From positions 18,826,001-18,890,000 of the forward strand of contig OZ005606.1 in assembly GCA_963930655.1 (NCBI GenBank): a stretch of DNA of 64,000 bases, read 5' to 3'. This document shows positions 1 through 11,693 of this stretch, in pieces. Made by a program: the position numbers and the translations under genes. Origin of the DNA: Myrica gale (taxonomy: Eukaryota; Streptophyta; Magnoliopsida; Fagales; Myricaceae). A model generated the notes under the pieces. That model saw only the letters and a list, made by a program, of their open reading frames with translations. It was not told the origin of the DNA and searched no databases. The number at the start of each line of letters is the position of its first letter. Position 1 is the stretch's first letter.

Positions 1-200
1 AAGATAGTAATAAAGGTATGGTTGAATGAGAATGGATTTCCCAACCACGCCCAACACGAATAAAGAAGAATATCAATAGTGAATACCATTGTAATCATAA
101 CTTCTATTTTATTTCGAGGAAAGGGATAAGTGGATCGCAATGGTTAGATTGCTCAACCCTGTCACTAAAGCGTGAAAACCAAAAAGAGAGTTTCCACGTG

Positions 201-360
201 GAGCTTGTGGAGGGAGAGGAATGGCAGATGCTTCGAAGATTCGGAGTTTTCCCTAGAGCTTTTGAAGGGCATGTTTACTATAGATAGTTCAGTATAGCTC
301 TTTGTACTGTCCTGTCACCTTTTTATTTCAATAAAGCTTTTCTTACTTATAAAAAAAAAA
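201..360 (+). mobile_element. 5'-truncated LINE (non-LTR) 3' end
   Basis: A ~150 bp stretch ends in an AATAAA-containing tail and a pure A run at 351-360. It is flanked by a 14 bp direct repeat (187-200, AGAGTTTCCACGTG, and 361-374, AGAGTTTCCATGTG, one mismatch). A poly(A) tail with a long target-site duplication is the mark of target-primed reverse transcription. No coding sequence remains, so family assignment (plant L1-like) is inference. Confidence 0.7.
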
Positions 361-374
361 AGAGTTTCCATGTG

Positions 375-2155
375 AATCAATCATGGGTACTGCAAACTAT
401 ATATATACATAGGAAATCATTTTACATGTTTAGGCTTATTTTCTAACATTTGATACCAAATGTCAAATAAATTGGCTTGAATTAACAAGTTAGGTTCATC
501 TTGTTACTTGCTAAGAATAGACAAACCGTTTTCAATAGTGAGAACCCTTTGGAAAAGCAAGATCGCTAGAAAGAAGTATTGCCTGGATCGAGAGCCAAGA
601 TAAATTCAAGCTCATCATCTTGGCATATCAAGACATCTTTTAACCTAGAGTTAGGTACTCATACTATCAAGGAGGTGACTTTATGTGAGTAATTGGACAG
701 TATGATATGGTGTCAGAAAGCTTTTTTGATGTTACATCATATGGACCACGATGCTAGAGATGCTATTATTATCAATTAAGCTCTTTGAGGATATTTCTAC
801 TTAATCATGGTGTCAATTTATACCTAAATATAATTCTTTATGATACTAACTCCTCAGGTTTTGGATCACGATACATTGTTTAAGGCCTTATTTGAAAGTT
901 GAATTTTTAAAGGATGGTTTTAATTTAGTGCTCAGGTTTACTTTTGAATGGTTAAAAACTTAGTTTCCTTTTGGCCTGAGAGTAGAAAGCGTTGACTCCT
1001 TCGACAAAAGGGGTTTGGGGGTTGACACCCCCTACAAGGATATTCCCAAAACAAAAGAAACAGGGGAAGAAAATTGAACTATTTCGGTGAACTGCCATGT
1101 TCAAGTTGGAATGAGCTTGGAATAGACTACGAGAATTTAGTTTGGGTAAGGAACAAGGATTTTAAGCATAGCTATGCTTCATTCATGTTTTCCCCCTAAT
1201 ATCAGCACAATTCTCATAGTTACACAGCTAAATGAATGCAACCACACAACGAACCATATCCTTATCTGTTGAACATACATCACAGGACTACATGCAAGTT
1301 AGGAGATTCAGTGATGGAGCCAAGACTTTCCCTCAATAGGATCAAATTTGAGGTACATTAAAGAAAAATAAATGAATTGCTTGATAATGGTTCTCAATTT
1401 GTTTTGGTCAAACATTATGGCCCAAAATATTTGGGTGAACCTCCTTCCCAGTTTTTCTTGTCTTCCCTTTTTCTTCTCCCCCAACCCCCCTCCCTCCCTC
1501 CCACCCTTTTTCCCCTGGAAGCCCACAATTCCTTTCTCTTGTTCTAACAACTAGAATGGAGCAGAGATCTAGGACTACAGGATTTTCATCTTTTTTCTAA
1601 GCAGAGAAACAGGAATCTCCATTACAAAAGCTCACATGGGCTCTTACAACCCCACAACAAACAGCAATCTTTCAAACAAGCCCTCGTTATCCCTACAAAA
1701 TTCTGCTCCAATGGGTTTAATTCCCAAAAAAGATGGAAAGCAGTACAAAAATATCTTGAATAAAACTGAATATATGGCCCAAAAGAATTTTACAACTTCC
1801 AGAGGAGACAGGCACATACCAAAACTCACATTAACTTGACTATACAACTGGTTACATACTCCATGAAGTAGTTTAGGAAAGGTGTGACTCCTATTTAGGT
1901 CAATTTCAGAAGATGCAAGCCCGTCAACACCCAATATATTGAACAATGGTTTTCAGACAGAAAACATGTAAATTGCAAAGACAGCAGTCATTTTGTCTAT
2001 TCACAGTTTTACAGAAGACACTTCTTGTTATCGTGTACACTCTTTTTGCTTCCAAATATTTTGAAGTTTTGAAGAGCTCTTCTTAGAACATGTGGAATCA
2101 AAGAGATACATTTAGCACCTATAAAAGGAAGCTGTTGACAAGTGGGAAAACTGAC
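375..2155. other. Non-coding stretch, probably intron 3 of the 2OG oxygenase gene
   Basis: No exon of the downstream oxygenase domain and no other recognisable coding sequence was found on either strand. The stretch has a C-rich tract near 1480-1515. If the gene at 2156-3215 is intact, this is the start of a long intron that runs off the left edge of the window. Confidence 0.4.
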
Positions 2156-3215
2156 CTGATTAAACCAGTAAATTCAACAAAGAGCTCATACTCACACCCG
2201 AAGAACTCCTCTACCTTTTCTTTCAACCTTTCTGTCATTAAAGGCAGAAACCAAGCAAGTACAACGTCAAATTGCTGCAAAATACGAGTAACACACAACA
2301 AGAGCAAACCACTTGCTTGTGGCCCAATCACAGGAAATCATAAGAAATATAAATGACCAAAAACTAGGAATATATTTATAGGGTGTACTTTCAAATTTTC
2401 AAAGATGTAGGAAAAGAACAGAAAATTAACTCTTTCAGCATAAAAGTTATAGGAGTTAGTACCCCAGAAAGCTAGGGTGGTGGGGGCGGAAGCAGCTAGC
2501 TTTGGTACATATTTTTGGGCACTTGGATTTTCATTTCTGCAAAAAATACAAGAATCCAATGCATATGTTTCGAACTTTTACTATTAAGTGCTCCCCAAAC
2601 TTTGCAGCATACAATTGGAGAGTTACTTCATTTGAGTCGGGATATAATAGAAAACAGAGATGCACATAGCTGAGACTTATCCTGCACATGCTTAGACCAA
2701 TTTCCACATTTTGTTTCCGTTGCCATTGCAACAAGTTCTCACCTTCCAACTAAATGGAGGGTTTAAGATCTAACATGAAATTTATATTCACAAATCCTCT
2801 AAGATGAACATAAATGCACGAATAGGGGTCCCCATTCTTGAATTTTTTTTTCTTTTTTTTTTTGCTGCTTACCACGGATGGGGACAAAAGGCATGAGGAG
2901 GTGAGGGCAGTTGGTGACAATGAGATGCGAGAGGGTGGTGGAAAAGATTTTGGGACGGTAACCCACAGTGCTGTTGCTCTTGTGTATGAACTCCAGCTCC
3001 TGTTTATTAGGCGGACAGTGGACCAGACCCCAAGCACAGAGTGAACAATCATCAGCTATATATCCTATGATGCAGGACATATGTACATATTCAAGTGGAG
3101 TAAGAAGATGATCATGATGATTAACCTTGCACTGATCAAGGGTAAGGAAGTTGTGGAGGATGAGACGCGGGTGCTTCTGCTTGGCCTCCGCCATTTTCTC
3201 TCCGTTCCTTTCCAT
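2156..3215 (-). CDS. 2OG-Fe(II) oxygenase-like protein, first three coding exons only
   Basis: Three minus-strand exons join in frame: 3215-3126, 2999-2873 and 2231-2156. Introns are GT-AG (donors GTTAAT, GTAAGC and GTCAGT; acceptors AACAG and GACAG). The spliced product carries the motifs HPRLILHNFL, ELEFIHKS, GYRPKIFSTTLSHLI, PFVPIRERLKEKVEEFFGC and ELFVEFTGLI. I recognise these as the N-terminus of a conserved plant family of ~400-residue 2OG-Fe(II) dioxygenase-like proteins. Intron 1 is readable in frame, so an unspliced ORF exists. Two start codons are possible: 3215, or 3194 giving MAEAKQKHPR, which resembles family starts better. The next exon, expected to hold the WTRGASIGWHSDDN-type metal-binding region, is not found down to position 1. 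Either intron 3 exceeds 2.1 kb or the gene is truncated. Its substrate is unknown. Confidence 0.75.
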
Positions 3216-3339
3216 GTACCTCTTTCCAGTCCAACACTATACACGCTTTTCTCTACACCCGCAGTAATCAAGCCTCCGGGCGCAGAGGCGAGACCTCTTG
3301 ATCTGCCTTCCCGTTCGTTTCTTCTCCTCTTCAGTCTTC

Positions 3340-3516
3340 GGTTGTGTTTGTATTCTAAAATTTCAGTGTCGTTAAAATTTTAGGTATTAGATTTAGTTAA
3401 AAGTTTTTATATTTTTTTGTAGTAAATAGTAATGATTTGATGGGGAGAGAGATTATATTGTAATATTTAATTGTGTTAAAATTTTAGAGGGGGTAAAATT
3501 TTGATAAAACGCACCC
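3340..3516 (+). mobile_element. Tourist-like MITE (177 bp), copy A
   Basis: The element starts GGTTGTGTTTG and ends AAAACGCACCC, forming imperfect terminal inverted repeats. It is flanked by TTC direct repeats (3337-3339 and 3517-3519). The body, including TAGTAATGATTTGATGGGGA, is nearly identical to copy B at 3855. Three-bp duplications and GG(T/G)-start ends suggest a PIF/Harbinger-derived MITE. It sits just upstream of the start codon of the 2OG oxygenase-like gene. Confidence 0.75.
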
Positions 3517-3854
3517 TTCGTCTTTTAATAATTCTTCACCACAAAATTATATTTGGGGTGATGTCAAAATACTCCCTTAAATTTCAAAACAAGAAAAGAA
3601 TAAACAAATTTAAAAAATATCTTTTTTTTAGAAAAATAGATTATTGAAATAGTATTCCAATATTTTTATTTAAAAATATTACCTTTTTCTATATCATTTT
3701 TAATTTTTAAAAATATTTTTAATAATTTTCTCTTAGAACAACATTTTAATTTAACTTGAAAACTTAAGGCGCAAATTCCAATTAAAAAGCCTAATATAAC
3801 ATTACCCTTTAATGTTTATTCACGTAACTAATTATTTTGTTTAAAGCCAACTTC

Positions 3855-4034
3855 GGTTGTGTTTGTGTTGTAAAATTTTAGGTATTGGGTTTAGTGAAAA
3901 AGTGAAGAGAGAGGTATTTTTTTATATTTTTTGTAGTAAATAGTAATGATTTGATGGGGGAGAGAGAGATTATATTGTAATATTTAATTGTGTTAAAATT
4001 TTAGAGGGGTAAAATTTTGGTACACAAACGCACC
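3855..4034 (+). mobile_element. Tourist-like MITE (180 bp), copy B
   Basis: Same family and orientation as copy A: ends GGTTGTGTTTGTG and CACAAACGCACC, with the same GTAGTAAATAGTAATGATT core. Flanked by TTC on the left and TTT on the right. Its ends are better preserved than those of copy A. Confidence 0.75.
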
Positions 4035-4404
4035 TTTCATATCATACTGTCTAACTAATCATAATTACTCTTCTCAAGTAGAAACACATCCAAAATTTTC
4101 GTTGAATACTAATCGAGTTAGTTTTTTAATCAAATCTTTTTGTGCCCCTTTTATTTTATATTTTCTATCATTTTTTCTTTATATTACACACAGAAATTCA
4201 TATTACTATTTATTATTTTAATAAATTTTTTAATTAAAGAAGTTTAATTAACATTATTTTCTGCAAAAGATTCATTTACAGTAGGTAAAAAATTTAGAAA
4301 TTAAATTGCTAATCACTTGATAACCACCCATATCAGAGTCCATAAGAATTATTGGTCATAAAAAGCTCATTGTATATTAACTTATGATAACTTAGGAACG
4401 CTTA

Positions 4405-4581
4405 GGTGTTTGAGTATTAAAATTTTGAGATGCTGAAGTTAGTAAAAAAATGAAGAAAGGTAAATGATTTGAATGAATTTTTTTATATTTATTATAGTGA
4501 AAAATGATGATTTGATTGGTTGAGAGAATATTTTCTAGTTATTATATTAGGGCACCTAAATTTTGGGGTGGCTAACAAATA
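4405..4581 (+). mobile_element. Degenerate Tourist-like MITE (177 bp), copy C
   Basis: Begins GGTGTTTGAGTATTAAAATT after TTA (4402-4404). It keeps the internal ATTATAGTGAAAAATGATGA and TTTGATTGGTTGAGAGA segments of the family and ends before TTA (4582-4584). The right terminal inverted repeat is largely eroded, but the length matches the other copies. Confidence 0.5.
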
Positions 4582-4584
4582 TTA

Positions 4585-5195
4585 ATGTCAGATATTTCAA
4601 ATGAAAATGAAAATTATTTAAATAAACTCATAGCAGGTAAATGAAAACCGTTGTTCCTGAAAAAGATTTTGAAAATCAAATAAACAATGGATTTTATATA
4701 ACACAATTGATTTTCTGTTATCTGAATACCGCTTTATTTATTAAAAAGATTTTGAAAATTAAATAAAGAAGAGATTTATTTAGGAAATTTAGCAATTTAA
4801 TTTTTGGGTTTTACCCTCTTTTATTTTTTAGTCTTTGAGTTTCATTTTTTTCCAATTTTAGTCTTTAATTTACATTTTTTAACGGAATGACTCTTCCGTC
4901 AGGAATTTGTCTGTTTCATAAACAAAAAGGTCACGTGGGCTGGCCGGAAGAAAAAAAACACAATTTTGTAAAATGTCTGACACCTGCACCTAAAACGGCG
5001 TTGTCCCCTTATAGTAGAAGTCGAATCCCTTTGGTTTTTCAACGAGGTGTTTCGTTCCACCCACAAACCAAGATTTCTTCCAAGCGAGCCCTAGGTCCCT
5101 TGAATAGTTAGCCAATCGACGTCTTCAATTACTGGGTAAGGTTGGTAGTTGCTAATTCGGAGAAATAGATCACAAACCAGTGTTGAAATCATTTA
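4585..5195. other. Intergenic stretch
   Basis: AT-rich sequence with a generic repeat-like motif near 4800-4890 ('ttagtctttgagtttca...'). No gene was recognised. The short ORF at 4887-5111 has no recognisable domain. Confidence 0.4.
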
Positions 5196-6686
5196 GGCTA
5201 TGTTTGGAATGGGGTTTCAAACCTGGTCTTGGGTTTTAAAACCGATCTGGAAACTTTCAACTTCAAATCTACCCTATACGTGTCCTAATTCAATTAGTTG
5301 CAAGCCCTGCATCCACAACGTTATAATGCTCAAGTCAACGAAAAGTTAAGGCTATCAGATACAAAACAAAACGTCCAATACTATTTTGTCTGTTTTTTAA
5401 CGCAAAACACACTTTAATACCGGACATACCCCTGAGGACACATGAAACATTTTCTATACTTCCAGAGATAACCCTACTTTCGTCCAACCATTTTAATTTC
5501 TCAGTTCTTTCCGCTATTTCGCACACATCCAACTGCCGAAAGCATAGAAAATAGTCTACCATTCATTTCACCGAACCATCCTCTACGAGTGTCCAGTGGA
5601 AAATCCCTGTTTATTATTCTGAAATCATGTCAGATCATCCATTAGATCTTAAATGCGCAACTTGAATCAAATTGGAACGAGCCGAAGCCTCATTCTTTAC
5701 CGTTGAGTTTATTTGCTCCTTGAGTGACGGCGGTAAGTGGTCATTAATGGAGTAATTGATTCTAACGCCTACCATTCGAACTGTCCCCTACCTGGATCTA
5801 ACGAGCATCATTCATTCTCGACTCCATCCGACAGGGTGAAAGCTAGCCACGTTAGCCAAGAAAAATCGATGATCTTCTGAGAAATAATCATGCCCAGTTC
5901 GCAGGAGCCTACGCCCAAATGTGTTGCCAGACATTCACTGCGAAGCCCAATCTTGAGCTCTCGAGAAGTTCCATCCGCATCAGTTCCCCCCATGTCAGAG
6001 ACACGATCTGCACCACCTATTTCACACCCACCAAGGCGGCATGCCCTCCCTCCCACCATGGCTCTTATAACTCGAGCTGCCTTGAAGGTGAGTTATTTCT
6101 CCACACAAGTAGTGTATTTTTTATGTTCTACACACGAGTAGACAGGTTGTGTATTCTTTGAGAGTGAATTCCGCTTTATTGGTTACTTTGTCAATTGACC
6201 CCAAGCTGTGTGTTATTCATGTTCGCTGAAATGCCCCACTTATCATGTATTCAAATGTACACTTTGTGTTGTATTTTTTTCATATGTCAAAGGATGTAAT
6301 ATTTATGTTTATGATTTGATTTCAAAACAACTCTCACTAGTAGCAGAGAGAAGACGTTATTCTAAACAACTCGCACTAGAATGTACACTTTGTTTTGTAA
6401 TATAACTCATTTGTTGCAACCATCCATCTCGTAGCGATATTTTCTCCGGAGCAGGAAGAGGCCACCCGCTGAACCTTGTTAGACTATCGTCCTACAAAGA
6501 GGACTAAGGTGAGTACCAATTAATCTTCCACTATCTGTATTATGTTCACTGCATGTGTGCCATTAATTTAGCCTAGCAAGGCATTTTGAATCACAAACTT
6601 CCCCTAATCATTGGTTGTGTTTCAAAATTTGGTTTAGAATATGGTCAAGCAAATAGTCATAAGAGTTGGAGTTGTCATTTGTGCAG

Positions 6687-7690
6687 GTGTTGTTGCGTGC
6701 ATATAACAGAGGCGACATCAACGACGGCAACATAGATAAGACATTGTGGCCCAAGATCACAAAGGAGTTTAATGCTGTCACGGGTAGCAACAAGACGCCA
6801 AAACCAGTGAAAGGGAAATTGAAAAGAATGAAGATCCACTATCGAATCTTCCATGATCTCATCCACCACGAGACAGGCTTCGGTTGGGAGCACACCACAA
6901 GCACCATAACTGGCACCACAGCTCAATGGGCCGCCTACACTGCGGTATCTACCCCTGCACATATGAATTATACAATTTCAATATAGCTCATCCGCTACTA
7001 TACTTAACTATTAATTTTGTTCTGTGTTGGACTCTTTGACCTGAAAATCTCATAGGTATAACCCGAGGCCAGTGCATTCCGTTGCAAAGGCTTTCCCCCT
7101 TATGAGATTATGGCACAAGTATTTGGAACATCTACCGCACAGGGGCGGCTGCATCATTCGTCTATCCACACCCCACCAAACACCGATGACGAGCGTGAAC
7201 TGAACAACATTCTATGGGGGATAGAGGCTAGCATTGACACTAGCCATTCTAGTCCACAACCAGCTGCCAGCGATACCCCATAGCCAATTGCTAATGCTAT
7301 CTCGCGGCCACCTACCAATAGTACCCCACGGAAGACTTCCAACAATACACTACGACCATCTATCCATCTTTCTCAGTCCGAACAAGCAACGTCGAGAAAG
7401 TGGGGGAGCGACGCCTCTGTCACTCACAACAAACGATCTAAAGGACACATCGAACCCTCAGGCGATGACTCTGCACTTCACCAATTTGTTGGAATTGTTG
7501 CACGACGTGATGATATACTCGAGCAATGGCTAGTTGCAGTAGCAACAACAGTCCTCTACTAGGCAAAATCCTACCTCTTATGAGGCTTCTGCAAGGGCTA
7601 TTGAAAGTTGGTGAGTAGAGTAGGTTCCTAAAGGGTTGCAGGGAGCTGCAAAATGCTTTCCTACTCATGACTGATGAGCAGCGTAGGTGC
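6687..7690 (+). pseudogene. Myb/SANT-like domain protein of the Harbinger-like element, broken
   Basis: An exon opens after the acceptor TTTGTGCAG (ends 6686) and encodes a Myb/SANT-like domain with TLWPKITKEFNAVTG, KGKLKRMK and a closing HETGFGWE. This matches the family pattern of W..I...FN..TG, K.L..., TG.GW. After an intron (~6943 to ~7065) the frame resumes with FRCKGFPPYEIMAQVFG, the usual sequence after the domain. A premature TAG falls in the linker near 7282; the frame then continues through a Ser/Thr-rich stretch to 7562. Frameshifted remains of the C-terminal tail follow up to about 7690. In PIF/Harbinger such proteins assist the transposase in DNA binding and nuclear import. Exons upstream of 6687 are uncertain. 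Confidence 0.7.
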
Positions 7691-7775
7691 TAGTTCGATG
7701 AGATAATTTGAGTTGGGTGTACCTCTTTGGTTATTTAGTATTATGTTGAGTGGTTGGTGTTGTTGATCTGATGAC

Positions 7776-7990
7776 ATGGTTCTCATACATTTGTCATTGT
7801 GTTGTGTTGTTTTAGATTTGGTTATCTTGTGTTGTTTAGACCTTTATCATTCTGTTTTGTTGTTTCGACTGGTTATCATTGTAGAATTATGTTGTGTTTT
7901 GAAAACATTTGTCATTTTGTTGTGTTGTGAATGTGTTTTTCATTCTGTGTGTTATGAATACATTTGTCATTCTATTGTGTAGTCTAGCCA
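7776..7990. repeat. Degenerate TTTGTCATT / TTGTGTTGT repeat tract
   Basis: About eight irregularly spaced copies of a (T)TTGTCATT(C/G)T-like word alternate with TTGTGTTGT blocks within the Harbinger-like element. This low-complexity repetition, not coding, explains the short open frame here. Confidence 0.5.
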
Positions 7991-10340
7991 AATTTGTCAT
8001 TGTAAATGAAGATGTCTTTTCCAAGTGTGGCTTCTTCGAACGTGTGTTTTATTAACCATGCGTAGTATACCTTCTAATTAGTATATTCTTAGATTGTCAT
8101 TCACATTTTAATTGATCTATTACTGTCAGATTGAATTTGAGAACAGACTATTTTTTTATAAGTTTATTTCAATTCACATTTTAATTGCTCTATTGTCATT
8201 ACTGCCCCTCTGAATTTTAATTGCTCTATTATCATTATCGTTACCGCTGGATATTTTTGCTAAGTTTGTTTCAATTCAAATTTTTACATGAAAAACTTTT
8301 GAATTTGAGAATGTGCTACAATTACGTATGTTACAAAGTAACTAGTATGCAATTCAAAAACATGGATATTATTACTTTGTTTTACGCTCAGGGAGATATT
8401 TTGGCTAGATATATTTCAATTTAATTTTTTAAATGAAAAACTTTTGAAATTTTATAGTTGACTACAACTACGCTACTAAGTTTCTAATCAAAAGAATTAG
8501 TCTTATTAGCCAACAAAATATAGCAAAAGATCATGCGACAGGTGGGCTTCCTCCATATTTTCTTGCTTATGCTCTCTGAAAATTAGCAAAATATCCCGCT
8601 CCAGGTGGTTCTTCCTTCACATTTATCCAACTTCCATCCCCACATTGAAATAGTTGATGACGCTATTGTTTTGCATCGGTAAGCACTCGTCTCCACATTA
8701 TTTATGCGAAATGTTATGCGTGGCTGCCATCATTTCCCACTTTGTTGCCTGCGTTCTCTCCCATCTCCTGTCACTCACCTATTGGGTAATTAGTCTCTAT
8801 CAGATGCGGCTTGTCATTATAACATATGACAAGCCATCTACCGCTTGTTCTCCCTCCAATTAGCTATATTATAAAGTGCAGTGCATATAACATGTGTCTT
8901 CCACAAGTCTTGATGCAAATACTCTCGTCTGAACAACCTTTCTCTTGGATAATTACAGAATATAACAAATGACATCTCCTCCTCCTCGTGCAATCTCCTC
9001 TACAATCTTGATAAAAAACGATGGTGAGGGAACCATTGTCATATCCAGCAATTTTCATACCCTCAATTCTCCTCCTCATCCAAATGGGGGCTTGCGACAA
9101 ACACCTGGATCTGTGAACTCTCACTTTGCACCCACCATTATAGTTATCAATGATAGCTCATCTCAGACATCGCTGAGGAGATCATCCCGCGGGCTGGATG
9201 GCTCCCACCACTTGCAAATACGCAGGATGTCGATCTAGAGCAGTCATACTGCCGTGGCCAGCACCTAATGAGAGGATTTGTGGCTTAGAGGCTGGATTTG
9301 GATGCTTGCATCAGGATGCTGCCGATGAGGGTGCATGCTCCAGCACCGTTGCCAACAACAACATCAGGTGATACGCTGTTACTTCCTCATTCCTATACTT
9401 TTTTTCTTTTTGACTGGATATGGTCTAGACTTATAAGGTGCTTCTTCAGTGATCATGGGGGCATGATGGTGCGAAGCATTTTGTTTTGTGGGTTGTGATT
9501 CATGTGTGGTTTCAGAGTTTGTTTCTTTTGTGGTCTGGAGTTTCTATCTGCGTCCAGCATGTTGGGTAGGAGTTTTTGGTTTTGGTATTCTCTTATTATA
9601 GACCCCAAAGTCCTTTCTAACCCAAACCAACCCGTGGAGGATAATGTGTGCATTGGACGGTTGACATGCTCAATATTTTGTTTGTACTTATTCCCGTATG
9701 CTAGAAGTGTTGCATGCGAAGTAGGATATGTCATCTATATGTTCTCAACGTTTGTGTATTTCGCTTCCCAACACTTTGCACCTTTTGTATCACAAATAGT
9801 TTGCTTCTAATGAACCATGAACTATTATATAATTACAATATCTGTAATGTGTTTTACAATTGATGTCTTTAGAAATGAAAAGAGAGAACAACCAACAGAA
9901 AAGAGAGAGAAAGATTGTGTGGCTTATGTTTGTTTCATTATGTTCTTTGTTGTTTTTTTCCAAGTTAATCAATACCATGAAGTGGGACTAAAATGCATAA
10001 CACATCAAAAAGAGATAGAAAGAAATTTGAGAGAATATACTCGGCATGTGTCAAGGATTTGTTAGATAATTAATAACGCAACAACTTTTAAGGGGTAGTA
10101 TGAGAAAGTGTAAATGGCCAAGGGGCAGTATGGGAAAGTGTAAATGGTATTGACTTCAGCTACATTGGGATGTGAGGGTGGGGTCACAAGTGGCAGTGAT
10201 GCTAGACTGAAGAAACCAAGAAAATTGAGTTTGAGATGTGATGCGAGTTTTAAGAGCTCAAGTCTTAGACTGAAACTGAAACTCAATTATTGACCCCATT
10301 CCAAACATAGCCTAGTTTTTGTTTTTTTGTTCTATATTAG

Positions 10341-10558
10341 GTTTGGAATGTCTTAAGCAATGATGAGGTGGTTGAGATAGTATCAACAGCTCCAACCAGG
10401 TCATCCGCTGCCCGAGAATGGAAACTCAAATACCCATCTTCAAAGATGGAGAAGCAGTAGCAGTTGACGATAAGAATTGGTCAGGTTTGGAAGGAGTCAC
10501 TCAAGTGAACTCACTTGTTCAACTTCCTAGATTTATGAGGAGAGACCAAACCTTGGAA
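10341..10558 (+). pseudogene. Protein phosphatase 2C (PP2C) C-terminal fragment
   Basis: After an acceptor-like TATATTAG (ends 10340) one frame reads VWNVLSNDEVVEIVSTAPTR then SSAA, which corresponds to the plant PP2C motif GVWDVLSN.EVV.IV..AP.R.SAA. Next come EWKLKYPSSK, with a deletion relative to the family, and a stop. A second frame (from 10418) reads WSGLEGVTQVNSLVQLPRF, matching the C-terminal tail of the same family (W..LEGV..VN.L..LPRF). The order is right but the frame breaks and residues are missing, and no catalytic N-terminal part is present. It is a dead gene fragment directly right of the Harbinger-like element, which may have inserted into an intron of the ancestral locus. Confidence 0.75.
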
Positions 10559-11107
10559 TTTTGTGATCTGTGTAGGAATTGGATTCACCCAATTAAAGGA
10601 TATATTTCTTTTACATCGGCTACATCAAAATGGTACAAATTCTAACTACATCAAGAAGTTATCAATGAATCATCTTTAGTCAAGACAAAAGAAAAAAAAG
10701 AGCAACCAAAATTAACTATTAAACCGTTGACAAATCGCAATATGTATCAATCACGTAGTACATAAGGAAAGAAAAAGAATATAGCCAACGACTAAACTGC
10801 TAAATTCTCATTTATTTATATACTGTTAGAAATAAAAATTTAATAAAGAAAAATTATTTATACTGATAAGTGAGACATCCACTATGGGAATGCCCAATTG
10901 GGTTTATTGGTTTTCTCACTTACATTTTATAAGGTTACATAGTGACTTTATTTATAAGGCATTGAATACAATAGCCCACATTGTTTTTGCACTCTTAGTC
11001 GTATTCATTACTAATGTGTGACTCTCAACTTTTATCTATACCACGATTGTTTTTTGTTATCTGAATACGACTCTATATATTAGTAATGAAGGAATATCTT
11101 TTAATAA
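10559..11107. other. Non-coding stretch
   Basis: AT-rich sequence with no recognised gene. The segment near 11060-11085 (TTATCTGAATACGACT) resembles 4718-4735, suggesting a dispersed repeat fragment on both sides of the Harbinger-like element. Confidence 0.3.
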
Positions 11108-11116
11108 ATATCTTTA

Positions 11117-11512
11117 GGAGAAAATACATTTTCCACCCATAAACTACAGTATGTTTTACACTTTGCACACTAAACTACTATGTTTAAGACATTGCACTCT
11201 TTAATTACTAATCTTAGACACTTTACACCCTCTATCAAAATTTTAGACGAAAATGACGATAATGCTCATCACCCACTTTGAATATATTGAAGATATTATT
11301 ATCAATTCATTAAATTTTGGGGTATAATTGTCTGAATAAGAGTGCAAAGTCTATAACATTGGTAGTTCAATGATGCGATGTATAAACGTGAGTAAGTTAG
11401 GGTGAAAAGTGTCTAACATTAGAAGTTTGAGGGTACAATGTGTTAAAACTGATAGTTTAGGGTTCAATGTAACACAGACCCGGTAGTTTATGAGTGAAAG
11501 TGTATTTTCCTC
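11117..11512. mobile_element. Foldback MULE MITE (396 bp) with 9 bp target duplication
   Basis: The two halves are imperfect inverted repeats of each other (GGAGAAAATACATTTTCCAC... at the left; ...GTGAAAGTGTATTTTCCTC at the right). Exact 9 bp direct repeats ATATCTTTA flank it at 11108-11116 and 11513-11521. Long inverted arms and 9 bp duplications are diagnostic of Mutator-like elements. It has no coding capacity. Confidence 0.85.
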
Positions 11513-11541
11513 ATATCTTTAATAAAACCAGATCGTATCTT

Positions 11542-11604
11542 AGATGTGTGGTTAGTAAAAAAAATTGACTTTTGAAAAACTTTCAAAAGTCAACCAAACA
11601 TTAA
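11542..11604. repeat. Small foldback sequence with perfect 13 bp hairpin
   Basis: TTGACTTTTGAAA (11565-11577), a 3 nt loop, then its exact complement TTTCAAAAGTCAA (11581-11593). Flanks GTGTGGTTAG and CAACCAAACAT extend the pairing imperfectly. It may be a minute foldback element; no role is known. Confidence 0.55.
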
Positions 11605-11693
11605 AATCTCAAAATTTTCTTATAAATTCTAACACCTTTTCACACTAATTTCAATTCATTTTTATTTTTTTAGAAAAAAAAGTTAATCTAACT

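Larger units (their letters stand above)
5196..10312. mobile_element. PIF/Harbinger-like DNA transposon, 5.1 kb
   Basis: The element has perfect 19 bp terminal inverted repeats: 5196-5214 reads GGCTATGTTTGGAATGGGG and 10294-10312 is its exact reverse complement. TTA lies on the left and TAG on the right, so only a partial 3 bp target duplication remains. GGC...TTTGG ends and a Myb/SANT-like gene inside (6687-7690) fit PIF/Harbinger, which normally encodes a DDE transposase plus a Myb-like accessory protein. I found no DDE transposase in any frame, so this copy looks non-autonomous. The rest of the interior is unassigned: 5215-6400 and 8000-10290 hold only short ORFs. Confidence 0.75.
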
